From assembly GCA_002491195.1 (NCBI GenBank), contig DKVL01000005.1:1-25226 (forward strand): 25,226 nucleotides of DNA, written 5' to 3'. The notes beneath the pieces are model-generated. The model searched no databases. It worked only from the letters and a program-made list of their open reading frames with translations, and was not told the origin of the DNA. Position numbers and translations under genes: made by a program. Positions 1 through 6,176 of the stretch are shown here, one piece after another. How positions within the stretch are numbered: the first letter of the stretch is position 1; each line of letters starts with the position of its first letter. This DNA is from Lachnospiraceae bacterium UBA7179 (GTDB taxonomy: Bacteria > Bacillota > Clostridia > Lachnospirales > Lachnospiraceae).

Positions 1-98
1 AATCACTTGACAATATAGGGAGTTTCTATATCAAAACACATGGAAGAAAAAATGCCTGTGGTCTTTGCATGGTTGCATGCCCGTTTGGAACATCATAA
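1..98 (+). CDS. Possible C-terminal end of a CDS entering from the left (Cys-rich tail)
   Basis: The third forward frame is open from the left edge to a TAA at 96-98. Its last residues contain a CxxCxxxCP pattern (CGLCMVACP), which resembles the second half of a 4Fe-4S ferredoxin motif without its first Cys. About 50 bases later comes a hairpin terminator that could end both this gene and the convergent ligase gene. Only 31 codons are visible, so no function can be assigned and the open frame may be chance. A competing ATG-led frame at 40-144 has no ribosome binding site and no recognisable motif. Confidence 0.25.
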   Translation, partial: SLDNIGSFYIKTHGRKNACGLCMVACPFGTS

Positions 99-148
99 CA
101 ACTTCCCGTTTGCGGAACTGAAATACAGACATTGGTTCATTTGAAAGC

Positions 149-174
149 GGGGCTGTCTATTTCCCGACAGCCCC
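149..174. terminator. Bidirectional hairpin terminator at the end of the acyl-ligase operon
   Basis: A perfect 9-bp stem (GGGGCTGTC at 149-157, GACAGCCCC at 166-174) with an 8-base loop lies 9 bases past the stop of the minus-strand acyl-ligase gene. The T-tracts on either side are short, so termination may be modest. It sits between convergent reading frames. Confidence 0.6.
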
Positions 175-183
175 CATTCTTTA

Positions 184-1734
184 CTAAAACCGCTTAATCT
201 TCTTCGTCGTATTTTTCTCAAACTCCGTCTCGCGCACTTTAAGTTTAAACACCCTCTTGTAGAGTGGTGCGCCCTGATTATAGGCGTCGATGACCTTCTG
301 CAGCTCACCCTGGATATCCTTGATCTTTTTCTTCCCCGCATACTCATAATCCGGGAAGATCTCAGCCTCGATCACGCCCTCGTTCTCACGCACGAGCACC
401 TCCTGCACCAGACGGTTCTCACCGAGCTTGTTCTCAATCTCCTCCGGTGAGACATTCTCGCCGTTTGGCGTGATGATCAGGTTTTTCTTACGCCCTGTCA
501 GGAAGAGATATCCATCCTCGTCCACATATCCGAGATCACCAGTCTTTAACCAACCGTCAACCAAGGTTTCCGCCGTCTCCTCCGGCATCTTATAATAGCC
601 CTGCATGACGCTTGAACCCTTCACCCAGATTTCCTCGTCCACAACTTTTGCCTCACAGTTTGGCATCAGCTTTCCGACAGAACCATCCTTCATAAACTCG
701 CCATAGTTCGTACTGATAACAGGAGAACATTCTGTCATACCGTACCCCTGCCAGATTGTAATCCCATATTTCTTAAAAAGCTCCAGATACGCCGGATTGA
801 GGTACGCACCGCCGCTGCAGACCGTATGGAACTGTTTGCCAAAAACCTTGGCTTTCACGAGCGGCGCCGGAATCCACGATGCCTCCTCGAGTTTCTTTGC
901 CAGTGTCTCGATCATCAAAGGAACCATCAGAATCATGTTCGGCTCAAACAGCTTAATATTTTTTGCAACACGGAGCAGCGAGTCATTGATGCAGATGACT
1001 GTGCCAATCGAAAGTCCTTTCAGAATATCCATGCTAAGGCAGTACGCATGGTGAATCGGAAGCACCGACATGATCACCATCCCCGGCTCAAGCCCCATCT
1101 CCAGACACGTTGCATTCTCTGCCAGATTTCTATGTGTGAGCATAACGCCCTTGCTCTTTCCCGTCGTACCTGATGTAAACATGATCGTCGCAAGCTGGTC
1201 CGGCTGCGGAGAATAGTCAAAGCCTGCACTCTGTTCCCCGATCAGCTCCCACATCGAATGTTCCTTGTCCACTCCCTGCGGCTCATTCATACAAAGGATA
1301 TGCGCCAGCTTCTCACAGCGCTTTGCCGCCATCTCTGCCACACCCGCCTTCGCCTCATCATAGACAAGCGTTGTGACATCTGCGCGGTCGATCAATTCGC
1401 ACAGATCCGCATCCGGAAGGTTTGCGTCCAACGGCACAACCACACTTCCACTGTCCGCAACGCCGAAATACGCAACCACCCACGAATAGGAGGTCGGTCC
1501 AACGATTGCGATATGTCTGCCCTGCTCTCCAAGCGCTGCCAACGCTGCGGAGAAACACTCTGAATCGCTCTTCAACTGCGTATACGTCTTCGATTCAACT
1601 TTTACTTCTTTCTTACCACTGCCATCACTGCTCTTTACTTTATAACGAAACGCATCCTGTGCGCCAAACTCCTGTTGTGCAGCAACGAGCAGTTCCCGTA
1701 TCGTACTATGCATTTTGCCCATATCTTTGTCCAT
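184..1734 (-). CDS. AMP-forming acyl ligase / acyl-CoA (or acyl-ACP) synthetase, 516 aa
   Basis: This is an ANL-superfamily adenylate-forming enzyme. It is expected to activate a carboxylic acid with ATP to an acyl-AMP and pass it to a thiol (CoA or a phosphopantetheine carrier). Visible motifs are the P-loop TSGTTGKSKG at about residues 187-196, YGMTECSP at 331-338, TGDLGYVDEDGY at 398-409, the hinge GRKKNLI at 414-420 and the C-terminal TTKKIKR with a likely catalytic Lys near 512. The length is normal. Start choice is uncertain: Met1, Met5 and Met8 are all possible and only a weak GAAAGG lies upstream. It is the last gene of the minus-strand operon, 125 bp after an acyl carrier protein gene, so that carrier is the natural acceptor (inference). 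The acyl substrate cannot be read from the sequence. Confidence 0.9.
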   Translation of the reverse strand: MDKDMGKMHSTIRELLVAAQQEFGAQDAFRYKVKSSDGSGKKEVKVESKTYTQLKSDSECFSAALAALGEQGRHIAIVGPTSYSWVVAYFGVADSGSVVVPLDANLPDADLCELIDRADVTTLVYDEAKAGVAEMAAKRCEKLAHILCMNEPQGVDKEHSMWELIGEQSAGFDYSPQPDQLATIMFTSGTTGKSKGVMLTHRNLAENATCLEMGLEPGMVIMSVLPIHHAYCLSMDILKGLSIGTVICINDSLLRVAKNIKLFEPNMILMVPLMIETLAKKLEEASWIPAPLVKAKVFGKQFHTVCSGGAYLNPAYLELFKKYGITIWQGYGMTECSPVISTNYGEFMKDGSVGKLMPNCEAKVVDEEIWVKGSSVMQGYYKMPEETAETLVDGWLKTGDLGYVDEDGYLFLTGRKKNLIITPNGENVSPEEIENKLGENRLVQEVLVRENEGVIEAEIFPDYEYAGKKKIKDIQGELQKVIDAYNQGAPLYKRVFKLKVRETEFEKNTTKKIKRF

Positions 1735-1780
1735 GCCTTTCTCTATGTTTTAGAAAACAATTTGGTGCCCCATATTCACC

Positions 1781-1837
1781 AGGAACTGTTCAAAAATAAC
1801 CTGTACATCTTGACTTGTCGATTTCTGAACAGCTCCT
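1781..1837. repeat. Palindromic repeat between carrier protein and ligase genes (AGGAACT family, copy 1)
   Basis: AGGAACTGTTC at 1781-1791 pairs with GAACAGCTCCT at 1827-1837 (10 of 11 positions, the other a possible G-U pair). A wider perfect 9-bp inverted repeat, TTTGGTGCC at 1761-1769 and GGCACCAAA at 1844-1852, encloses it. The operon mRNA could fold into a two-tier hairpin in the 125-bp gap. Related arms occur at 2202-2243 and 13823-13853. Confidence 0.65.
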
Positions 1838-1859
1838 TATGCTGGCACCAAAGAAACAG

Positions 1860-2087
1860 TTACTGTGAAATTTTTTCGAGATAATCGACTGCCTCCTGCA
1901 CTGTGCGGATATCTGCAGCTTCCTCGGGATTCACCTCGACATCCAGCTCATCCTCGATCTCTCCGAGCATACTCATAAAGTCAAAAGAGCTAAACCCAAG
2001 ATCCTCCATAAAACGGGACTCTGGCTTAATGTCCTCCTTCTTTACCTCAACATAATTTGTGATCAGATCTGTCAACTTATCAAACAT
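1860..2087 (-). CDS. Acyl carrier protein (stand-alone), 75 aa
   Basis: A small acidic protein with the four-helix acyl carrier layout. The segment FMEDLGFSSFDFMSM (residues 26-40) aligns with the FVEDLGADSLDTVEL region of housekeeping ACPs, putting the phosphopantetheine-bearing Ser at residue 34. The usual DSL is SSF here, which points to a specialised carrier rather than the fatty-acid synthase ACP. The protein would carry an acyl or aminoacyl group as a thioester in the cytoplasm. The ATG follows AGGGG at 6 bases, a modest ribosome binding site. It lies between the condensation protein and the acyl ligase in the same operon, so it is likely loaded by the ligase and read by the condensation protein (inference). 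A phosphopantetheinyl transferase is not encoded in the window. Confidence 0.9.
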   Translation of the reverse strand: MFDKLTDLITNYVEVKKEDIKPESRFMEDLGFSSFDFMSMLGEIEDELDVEVNPEEAADIRTVQEAVDYLEKISQ

Positions 2088-2151
2088 TGCTTACCCCTGC
2101 CTTTCCTGTACCAAAATACTTTACGACACCACTGCTTTTTCCAGAATATGT

Positions 2152-2191
2152 TTAAAAATCATTCCTGCCATCTGGCAGAAAACATTTTTCA
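2152..2191. repeat. Small palindromic repeat, TGAAAAAT family (degenerate copy)
   Basis: On the minus strand this reads TGAAAAATG, TTTTCTGCCA, GA, TGGCAGGAATGATTTTTAA, an imperfect inverted repeat with a perfect CTGCCA/TGGCAG core. It matches the arms of the longer element at 12723-12775, including AATGATTTTT, so the two are copies of one family. It lies in the gap between the condensation and carrier protein genes. Confidence 0.6.
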
Positions 2192-2201
2192 AACACGCTC
2201 C

Positions 2202-2243
2202 AGGAACTTTGCAGAAACAGCCCATCCATCCTGCACAGCTCCT
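2202..2243. repeat. Hairpin repeat upstream of the carrier protein gene (AGGAACT family, copy 2)
   Basis: AGGAACTTTGCAG at 2202-2214 and CTGCACAGCTCCT at 2231-2243 form a 13-position inverted repeat with two mismatches and a 16-base loop. The outer arms (AGGAACT and AGCTCCT) match those of the repeat at 1781-1837, so the carrier protein gene has one such hairpin on each side. Confidence 0.6.
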
Positions 2244-2276
2244 TACATTTTATTATAACATACAACAAGATTCTTT

Positions 2277-3677
2277 TTAAATCAGTTTTATCACTGCACC
2301 AATCTTTAAATTCGGGTTCTCGATTCCCTTGAACATGATCTTGCACAGATAGTAGTAAAACAGCTCCAGCGTTTCCCGGCTGTATGCCTTCGTCTGATGT
2401 TCAAAGCTAAAGTCCAGTCCATTGTCCTCCGGTCTGTGCATCACGGTGAGATAAAGCCCGTCTGCATAGTAGCCGTTTCCATATCTCTTCGTCTTGTACC
2501 GGATATCACCCAGATCAACCAATCCTTTTTCGCGCAGTGTCGCCGGCTGGTATGTGAGTGCCACGGTCTCATAGCCCATACCCAGAGGTGTCTTATAGAC
2601 TTCTTTCTTATAATTCATACATTCCACCGGATCGAAATTCACATAGCGGAATGTCTCATTCTGCTTATCCCTGATCTCAAAGATACCTTCCAGAAATGTC
2701 TTGTCCTCCGGAATGATCGTCCTGAACGGGAAACTGTGGATGCGTGTGCCACCCGATTTTTTTTCGAGGAGCGTAGCCCTGCGGGCATAAGCAACCATCA
2801 TGGAGACATCATCGCAGCTGTTCATCTTCTGCAGATATGTGCGGATTCCCATGATCAGCAGACACTGCAGCGAGACGTGCTGCTGCTCGCAGAAGGTCAT
2901 CAGACGCTCCGTAGGCTCTCCCTCCAGATGGAAGATATCGATCGCCGCGGCAAAGCTGTCTGATCCTGTCGGCGCCGCCCTGAGATTGGGATTGCCAGTT
3001 GCCCTTCTTGCATCGTCCAGCTTTTTCCTGCCTTCAATGCCATTGTAGATCGGTTCCGGTGCCTCAAATAACTTGTGGAAATATTCGCGGTCCCTCGCCT
3101 GTGCCTTGCTGCCCGCCTCATAGGCAAAATCCTTCTCGAGCTGCTCCACATAGGAACGCATATCCGCAGGATAGGGCACATTCTCAAAGTTTGCATTGCA
3201 GTACAGCTCGATGACATCTTTCATAAATCCGATCAGTGACTGCGCATCAAGGAAACGGTGGTCACCCACGATGTACATTCCCTCAAATCCATCAGGCGTC
3301 TTGATGATAACAACCTTGTTCATCGGCTCATCCTGACCAAAGGGAACACGCGTCCATGCTGTCATCTCCGCCTCTGCTTCCTCCATAGTCCTGCCTGAAA
3401 AATCGACAAACTCAATCTCGCGCTCTTCCTTGTCGACAATGTACTGATACCACTGTTTCTCTTTCTCATCATACACAAGTCTGGCGCGCATGGACTCGCA
3501 GCGCTCATACGCCTTGTAAATCGCCTTTCTCAGCTCATCAACGTTTAACTCAAACTCGATCGTGAGACTGCTGCCGACATTGAGAATCTCCTGTGCAGGG
3601 CTGTACTGCGAATAGTAAAAATGATACTTCTGTGCAGCCGTCAACGGGTATGTTTTATAACCTTTTCTTGTTTTCAT
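2277..3677 (-). CDS. Stand-alone NRPS-type condensation-domain protein, 466 aa
   Basis: The length and layout match a free condensation domain of the CoA-dependent acyltransferase / NRPS superfamily. This class joins an acyl or aminoacyl thioester on a carrier protein to an amine or hydroxyl acceptor. The active-site HHxxxDG is present as DHRFLDA (about residues 139-145): the second, catalytic His and the Asp are kept, the first His is Asp and the Gly is Ala. The segment starting PLTAAQKYHFY near the N-terminus fits the C1 motif. The start is the Met of MKTRKGYKT because GGAGG sits 6 bases before it. A longer frame beginning at 3713 has no such site. It lies 38 bp after the hydrolase gene and upstream of the carrier protein gene, with no adenylation or carrier domain fused. 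The acceptor is unknown. Confidence 0.85.
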   Translation of the reverse strand: MKTRKGYKTYPLTAAQKYHFYYSQYSPAQEILNVGSSLTIEFELNVDELRKAIYKAYERCESMRARLVYDEKEKQWYQYIVDKEEREIEFVDFSGRTMEEAEAEMTAWTRVPFGQDEPMNKVVIIKTPDGFEGMYIVGDHRFLDAQSLIGFMKDVIELYCNANFENVPYPADMRSYVEQLEKDFAYEAGSKAQARDREYFHKLFEAPEPIYNGIEGRKKLDDARRATGNPNLRAAPTGSDSFAAAIDIFHLEGEPTERLMTFCEQQHVSLQCLLIMGIRTYLQKMNSCDDVSMMVAYARRATLLEKKSGGTRIHSFPFRTIIPEDKTFLEGIFEIRDKQNETFRYVNFDPVECMNYKKEVYKTPLGMGYETVALTYQPATLREKGLVDLGDIRYKTKRYGNGYYADGLYLTVMHRPEDNGLDFSFEHQTKAYSRETLELFYYYLCKIMFKGIENPNLKIGAVIKLI

Positions 3678-3715
3678 GTTCTTCCTCCATGCCGCCTCCC
3701 GCGGCTCAAACAATC

Positions 3716-4666
3716 TTATATTATCTCATCAAAAAATTCATCCAATGCCTGCTCATACTTCTCTGTATCTTTGTAATAGCTCTCTGCGTGTGCCGCACCC
3801 TCGACAACGAGCATTTTCTTCGGTGACGCGCAGCATTCATAAATCTCATTACACATGCGGTATGGCACGAATGTGTCCTTGGTGCCGTGGATAAATAAAA
3901 TCGGAACTTTTGCTTTTGCCACCTCGCGCTTTGCATTGCACTCGTCCATACCGTATCCCGCAAGCCGCTTATTCAGGATATCCGCTCCCGGAATCGCCGG
4001 AAATGCAGGCAGATGGTACATCGTCTTTAACACATGCGTGAACACTTCCTTCGGTGAGGTAAAGGCACAGTCAGAGACAATTCCCTTCACCTGTTCTGGC
4101 AGGTCTAGTCCGCTCGCCATCAGCACCGTCGAACCGCCCATACTCGTTCCGTGGAGCACGATCTCAACGTCATCGCCAAGCTCCTGGATTACCCAGTTGA
4201 TCCACACAAGCGCATCTTTCCTGTCAAGACAACCAAAGCCGATGTACTCGCCCTCACTCTCCCCATGCGCTCTCGCATCCGGCAGAAGCATCGCGTAACC
4301 TTTCTTAAGATAGTAACCTGACAGTCCGATGTAGTCAGACATTCCCTGGCTGGTGTACCCATGAAAACAGATCGCAACCTTTTTCTTGTTTGCTCCCTCA
4401 TCGATCGCGGGAAAATAAGTCGCGTGTAATTTTAAATTATCAAAAGATGTCTGATAGACGTCCTCATGTGTCTGCGCCAGCATAAAAGCCTTTCTCTTTT
4501 CCAAAAACGGCGCATACTGGCTCCAGTCTGTGCCAGCCATCTTGATTGTCCGCTCCACTTTTGCGTTGCCCCGCTTCATCGTCCTTCTATAAAAATACGC
4601 GGTTTCCCCGATGCCGGCCGCCGCAAGCACTCCCGCACAAGTCATCACTTTTTTCAGTTTTCCCAT
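3716..4666 (-). CDS. Membrane-anchored alpha/beta hydrolase, 316 aa
   Basis: A serine hydrolase of the alpha/beta fold. Visible features are an N-terminal hydrophobic segment at about residues 7-20 that probably acts as a membrane anchor, the oxyanion motif HGYTSQG (102-108), the nucleophile elbow HGTSMGG with Ser175, the acid Asp264 in HGTKDTFVP and the His293 in AAHAES. All triad members are present. The nearest family is the BAAT/acyl-CoA thioester hydrolase-like and YqkD/YfhR-type alpha/beta hydrolases of Firmicutes. GGAGG lies 8 bases before the ATG. It is second in the TetR-linked operon, between the SCP2 protein and the condensation protein, so it could release or edit an acyl product, or cleave a lipid ester at the membrane (inference). 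Confidence 0.88.
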   Translation of the reverse strand: MGKLKKVMTCAGVLAAAGIGETAYFYRRTMKRGNAKVERTIKMAGTDWSQYAPFLEKRKAFMLAQTHEDVYQTSFDNLKLHATYFPAIDEGANKKKVAICFHGYTSQGMSDYIGLSGYYLKKGYAMLLPDARAHGESEGEYIGFGCLDRKDALVWINWVIQELGDDVEIVLHGTSMGGSTVLMASGLDLPEQVKGIVSDCAFTSPKEVFTHVLKTMYHLPAFPAIPGADILNKRLAGYGMDECNAKREVAKAKVPILFIHGTKDTFVPYRMCNEIYECCASPKKMLVVEGAAHAESYYKDTEKYEQALDEFFDEII

Positions 4667-4694
4667 TGTCTACGCCTCCACACTGCACTATCGC

Positions 4695-5090
4695 TTATTT
4701 TTTATCTGTCTTCTTTTTCTCTTCTTTCTTTGCTTCCTTGAGCTCCTTTTTCATTTCCTTTTTCTTCCGCTGTATGATATCATTTAATTTCAGCGCCTTA
4801 TCAATATTTCCTTCCACCTTCAGTTTCTGTGTCGTAAACGCCCAGACCGGATCCATCTGCCCTTCCGCAATCTTCCGAAATACCTCCGGTGTACTGATAA
4901 ACATCGCGTCCCTGTCATAATACTCATACGGCTCTACAAAGAGTTCACCGTCCTTTACCTCCACATAGAACGCGCCGCCAGCTTCCTCGTCCTCGATATT
5001 AAACTGATATGCCAGATGCTCCTTGATATCGCTCACATCGGCTCCCATAAATTTCCCCTTAATCTCATAAAAAAAATCTGCGTATGTCAT
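4695..5090 (-). CDS. SCP2 sterol-binding-domain protein, 131 aa
   Basis: Residues about 10-105 fit the SCP2 lipid-carrier fold, most clearly in the segment from EVFRKIAEG through WAFTTQKLKVEG. Such proteins bind acyl chains, acyl-CoA or other lipids in a hydrophobic tunnel and pass them to enzymes. The last 25 residues are an unusual Lys/Glu-rich tail (KKKEMKKELKEAKKEEKKK) that may form a charged helix or contact membrane or RNA. GGAGGG sits about 5 bases before the ATG. It is the first gene of the minus-strand operon, about 95 bases after the predicted transcription start, and 28 bp before the hydrolase gene. A role as lipid substrate or product carrier for the cassette is inference. Confidence 0.85.
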   Translation of the reverse strand: MTYADFFYEIKGKFMGADVSDIKEHLAYQFNIEDEEAGGAFYVEVKDGELFVEPYEYYDRDAMFISTPEVFRKIAEGQMDPVWAFTTQKLKVEGNIDKALKLNDIIQRKKKEMKKELKEAKKEEKKKTDKK

Positions 5091-5165
5091 GTTTTCCCTC
5101 CATCATACTAATATTAAATTACTGTAAACTGCCATCGGACTGCAGTGGGCGCTTTCAACTTTTTT

Positions 5166-5178
5166 CGACCACCAGTCG
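5166..5178. promoter_or_regulatory. Candidate TetR operator, downstream copy
   Basis: CGAC-CACCA-GTCG is a palindrome with 4-base arms, preceded by TTTTT. It shares the TTTTCGACCA start and the GTC arm with the site at 5209-5221, at a spacing of 43 bp (about four helical turns). It lies just after the predicted transcription start. Binding by the adjacent TetR protein is inferred. Confidence 0.55.
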
Positions 5179-5192
5179 ACTTTATTTATCTT

Positions 5193-5222
5193 ATCCTACC
5201 ACACTTTTCGACCAGCGGTCAA
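5193..5222 (-). promoter_or_regulatory. Sigma-A-type promoter of the SCP2-to-ligase operon
   Basis: On the minus strand TTGACC (5222-5217) is followed after 18 bases by TAGGAT (5198-5193). This predicts transcription start near 5186 and a leader of about 95 bases before the SCP2 gene. The -35 box is inside one of the two palindromes described separately, as expected for repression. Confidence 0.65.
5209..5221. promoter_or_regulatory. Candidate TetR operator, -35 copy
   Basis: CGACC-AGC-GGTCA has perfect GACC/GGTC arms and overlaps the -35 hexamer of the operon promoter. It resembles the second copy at 5166-5178. Two such sites around one promoter, next to a divergent tetR gene, is the usual arrangement for local repression. 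Confidence 0.55.
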
Positions 5223-5272
5223 GAACATTTTCTACGAATTTGTGTTTATTTTTCTTTTATTTTTGTGACACT

Positions 5273-5299
5273 ATTTACAATTGTTCCCACATTGTAAAT
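5273..5299. promoter_or_regulatory. Perfect 9-bp inverted repeat overlapping the tetR promoter
   Basis: ATTTACAAT (5273-5281), a 9-base spacer and ATTGTAAAT (5291-5299) form a perfect inverted repeat. It covers the -35 and spacer of the predicted tetR promoter. It is unlike the GAC-N5-GTC sites near the operon promoter, so it may bind a different regulator. Confidence 0.45.
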
Positions 5300-5309
5300 G
5301 TGCTATACT
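5281..5309 (+). promoter_or_regulatory. Predicted tetR promoter (extended -10)
   Basis: TTGTTC at 5281-5286, 17 bases, then TATACT at 5304-5309 with TG one base upstream (extended -10). Transcription would start near 5316 and give a leader of about 185 bases before the tetR ATG at 5503. Confidence 0.5.
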
Positions 5310-5343
5310 TTCATTAATTATCTGTATTATTTTACTTCCTTTC

Positions 5344-5405
5344 CGGAAAAGTGTACCTCTGGTTAACCGGAAGACTATAAAGCACTGCCGGGTTACACTT
5401 TTCCG
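5344..5405. repeat. Long inverted repeat in the tetR leader
   Basis: CGGAAAAGTGTACC (5344-5357) and GGTTACACTTTTCCG (5391-5405) are reverse complements apart from one extra base, around a 33-base centre that itself contains TTAACCGG and CCGGGTTA. RNA from the tetR promoter would fold into a stem-loop about 60 bases long. There is no T-tract, so it does not look like a plain terminator. It could be a small repeat element, a protein site or a leader structure. Confidence 0.5.
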
Positions 5406-5502
5406 AATATGCCCTGTGCGTAACAAAACATAATCAAATAACATGATCTTAAAATAGCATCATCATAATCAATATCATAATGATAGAAAGGTGGCATCAT
5501 CC

Positions 5503-6144
5503 ATGCCCGACACAAAAAAGAATGAGAAAAAGTATCATCTGATTCTGGATGCACTCCAGCTGCTCCTGGAGGAAAAGAAAATACAGAACATCTCTGTCAG
5601 CGAGATCGCCCAGAAAGCAGGCATTGGAAAGGGAAGCATCTATTATTATTTTCCCTCCAAAGACGCAATCCTGGACGCGCTCATCGAGCGCAGCTACGAG
5701 CAGCCGCTTCTCACTGCGAAGAATCTTGCCGCACAGACGGAAATCTCCCCGTTTACGCGCATGGCGATGCTGTTTCAGGCGTGCCAGAATTCCTCGACCG
5801 CTTTCATCAAACAGAATGACAGCTCCCCGGACAACACAAGCGCACAGGACCTGGCCTTTTTACACCAGAAATATCTCACACATGTCGTTTCCGAGCTAAA
5901 ACCTGCCCTGACAGAGATTATCAAACAAGGCGTCGAGAGTGGCCAGATCCATTTTGACCGCCCCGCTGCCCTCGCGGAAATCGTTTTGATCGTGATCGCT
6001 GTAAAGCTTGACAATTCCCTGCTCCCCTCCACTCCTGCGGAGACAGAGGATACTTTGCAGGGACTCATCTCACTGCTCGAAAAGGGAACCGAAGTCGCGC
6101 CCGGGACGCTTAGTTACCTTTCCCTGACACCGTATATAAAATAA
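5503..6144 (+). CDS. TetR/AcrR-family transcriptional regulator, 213 aa
   Basis: The N-terminal helix-turn-helix is typical: NISVSEIAQKAGIGKGSIYYYF at about residues 29-50, then SKDAILDALIE. The C-terminal ligand domain is divergent, as usual in this family. The ATG at 5503 is preferred because AGGTGG lies 8 bases upstream. A GTG at 5491 would overlap that site. It is transcribed away from the SCP2-hydrolase-condensation-ACP-ligase operon, whose promoter carries two matching palindromes, so it probably represses that operon and responds to a lipid-like or acyl-CoA ligand (inference). It ends at a strong bidirectional terminator. Confidence 0.9.
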   Translation: MPDTKKNEKKYHLILDALQLLLEEKKIQNISVSEIAQKAGIGKGSIYYYFPSKDAILDALIERSYEQPLLTAKNLAAQTEISPFTRMAMLFQACQNSSTAFIKQNDSSPDNTSAQDLAFLHQKYLTHVVSELKPALTEIIKQGVESGQIHFDRPAALAEIVLIVIAVKLDNSLLPSTPAETEDTLQGLISLLEKGTEVAPGTLSYLSLTPYIK

Positions 6145-6170
6145 AAAAATCGGGTTCGCCCGATTTTTTT
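6143..6170. terminator. Strong bidirectional terminator between tetR and the vWA lipoprotein gene
   Basis: A perfect 12-bp stem (AAAAAAATCGGG / CCCGATTTTTTT) with a stable TTCG tetraloop at 6155-6158. T-runs occur in both directions. It starts inside the tetR stop codon and ends a few bases before the convergent gene's stop. Confidence 0.92.
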
Positions 6171-6176
6171 ATTTTA

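Noticed and set aside
40..144. 35-codon ATG frame at the left edge
   Set aside because: No ribosome binding site, no recognised motif, and it overlaps a better-looking frame that enters from the left.
3678..3713. Longer start for the condensation protein
   Set aside because: GGAGG is correctly spaced for the ATG at 3677; the longer start has no such site.
5091..5165. Riboswitch in the leader of the SCP2 operon
   Set aside because: The leader is about 95 bases, AT-rich and without recognised aptamer motifs; the regulation visible there is the pair of palindromes.
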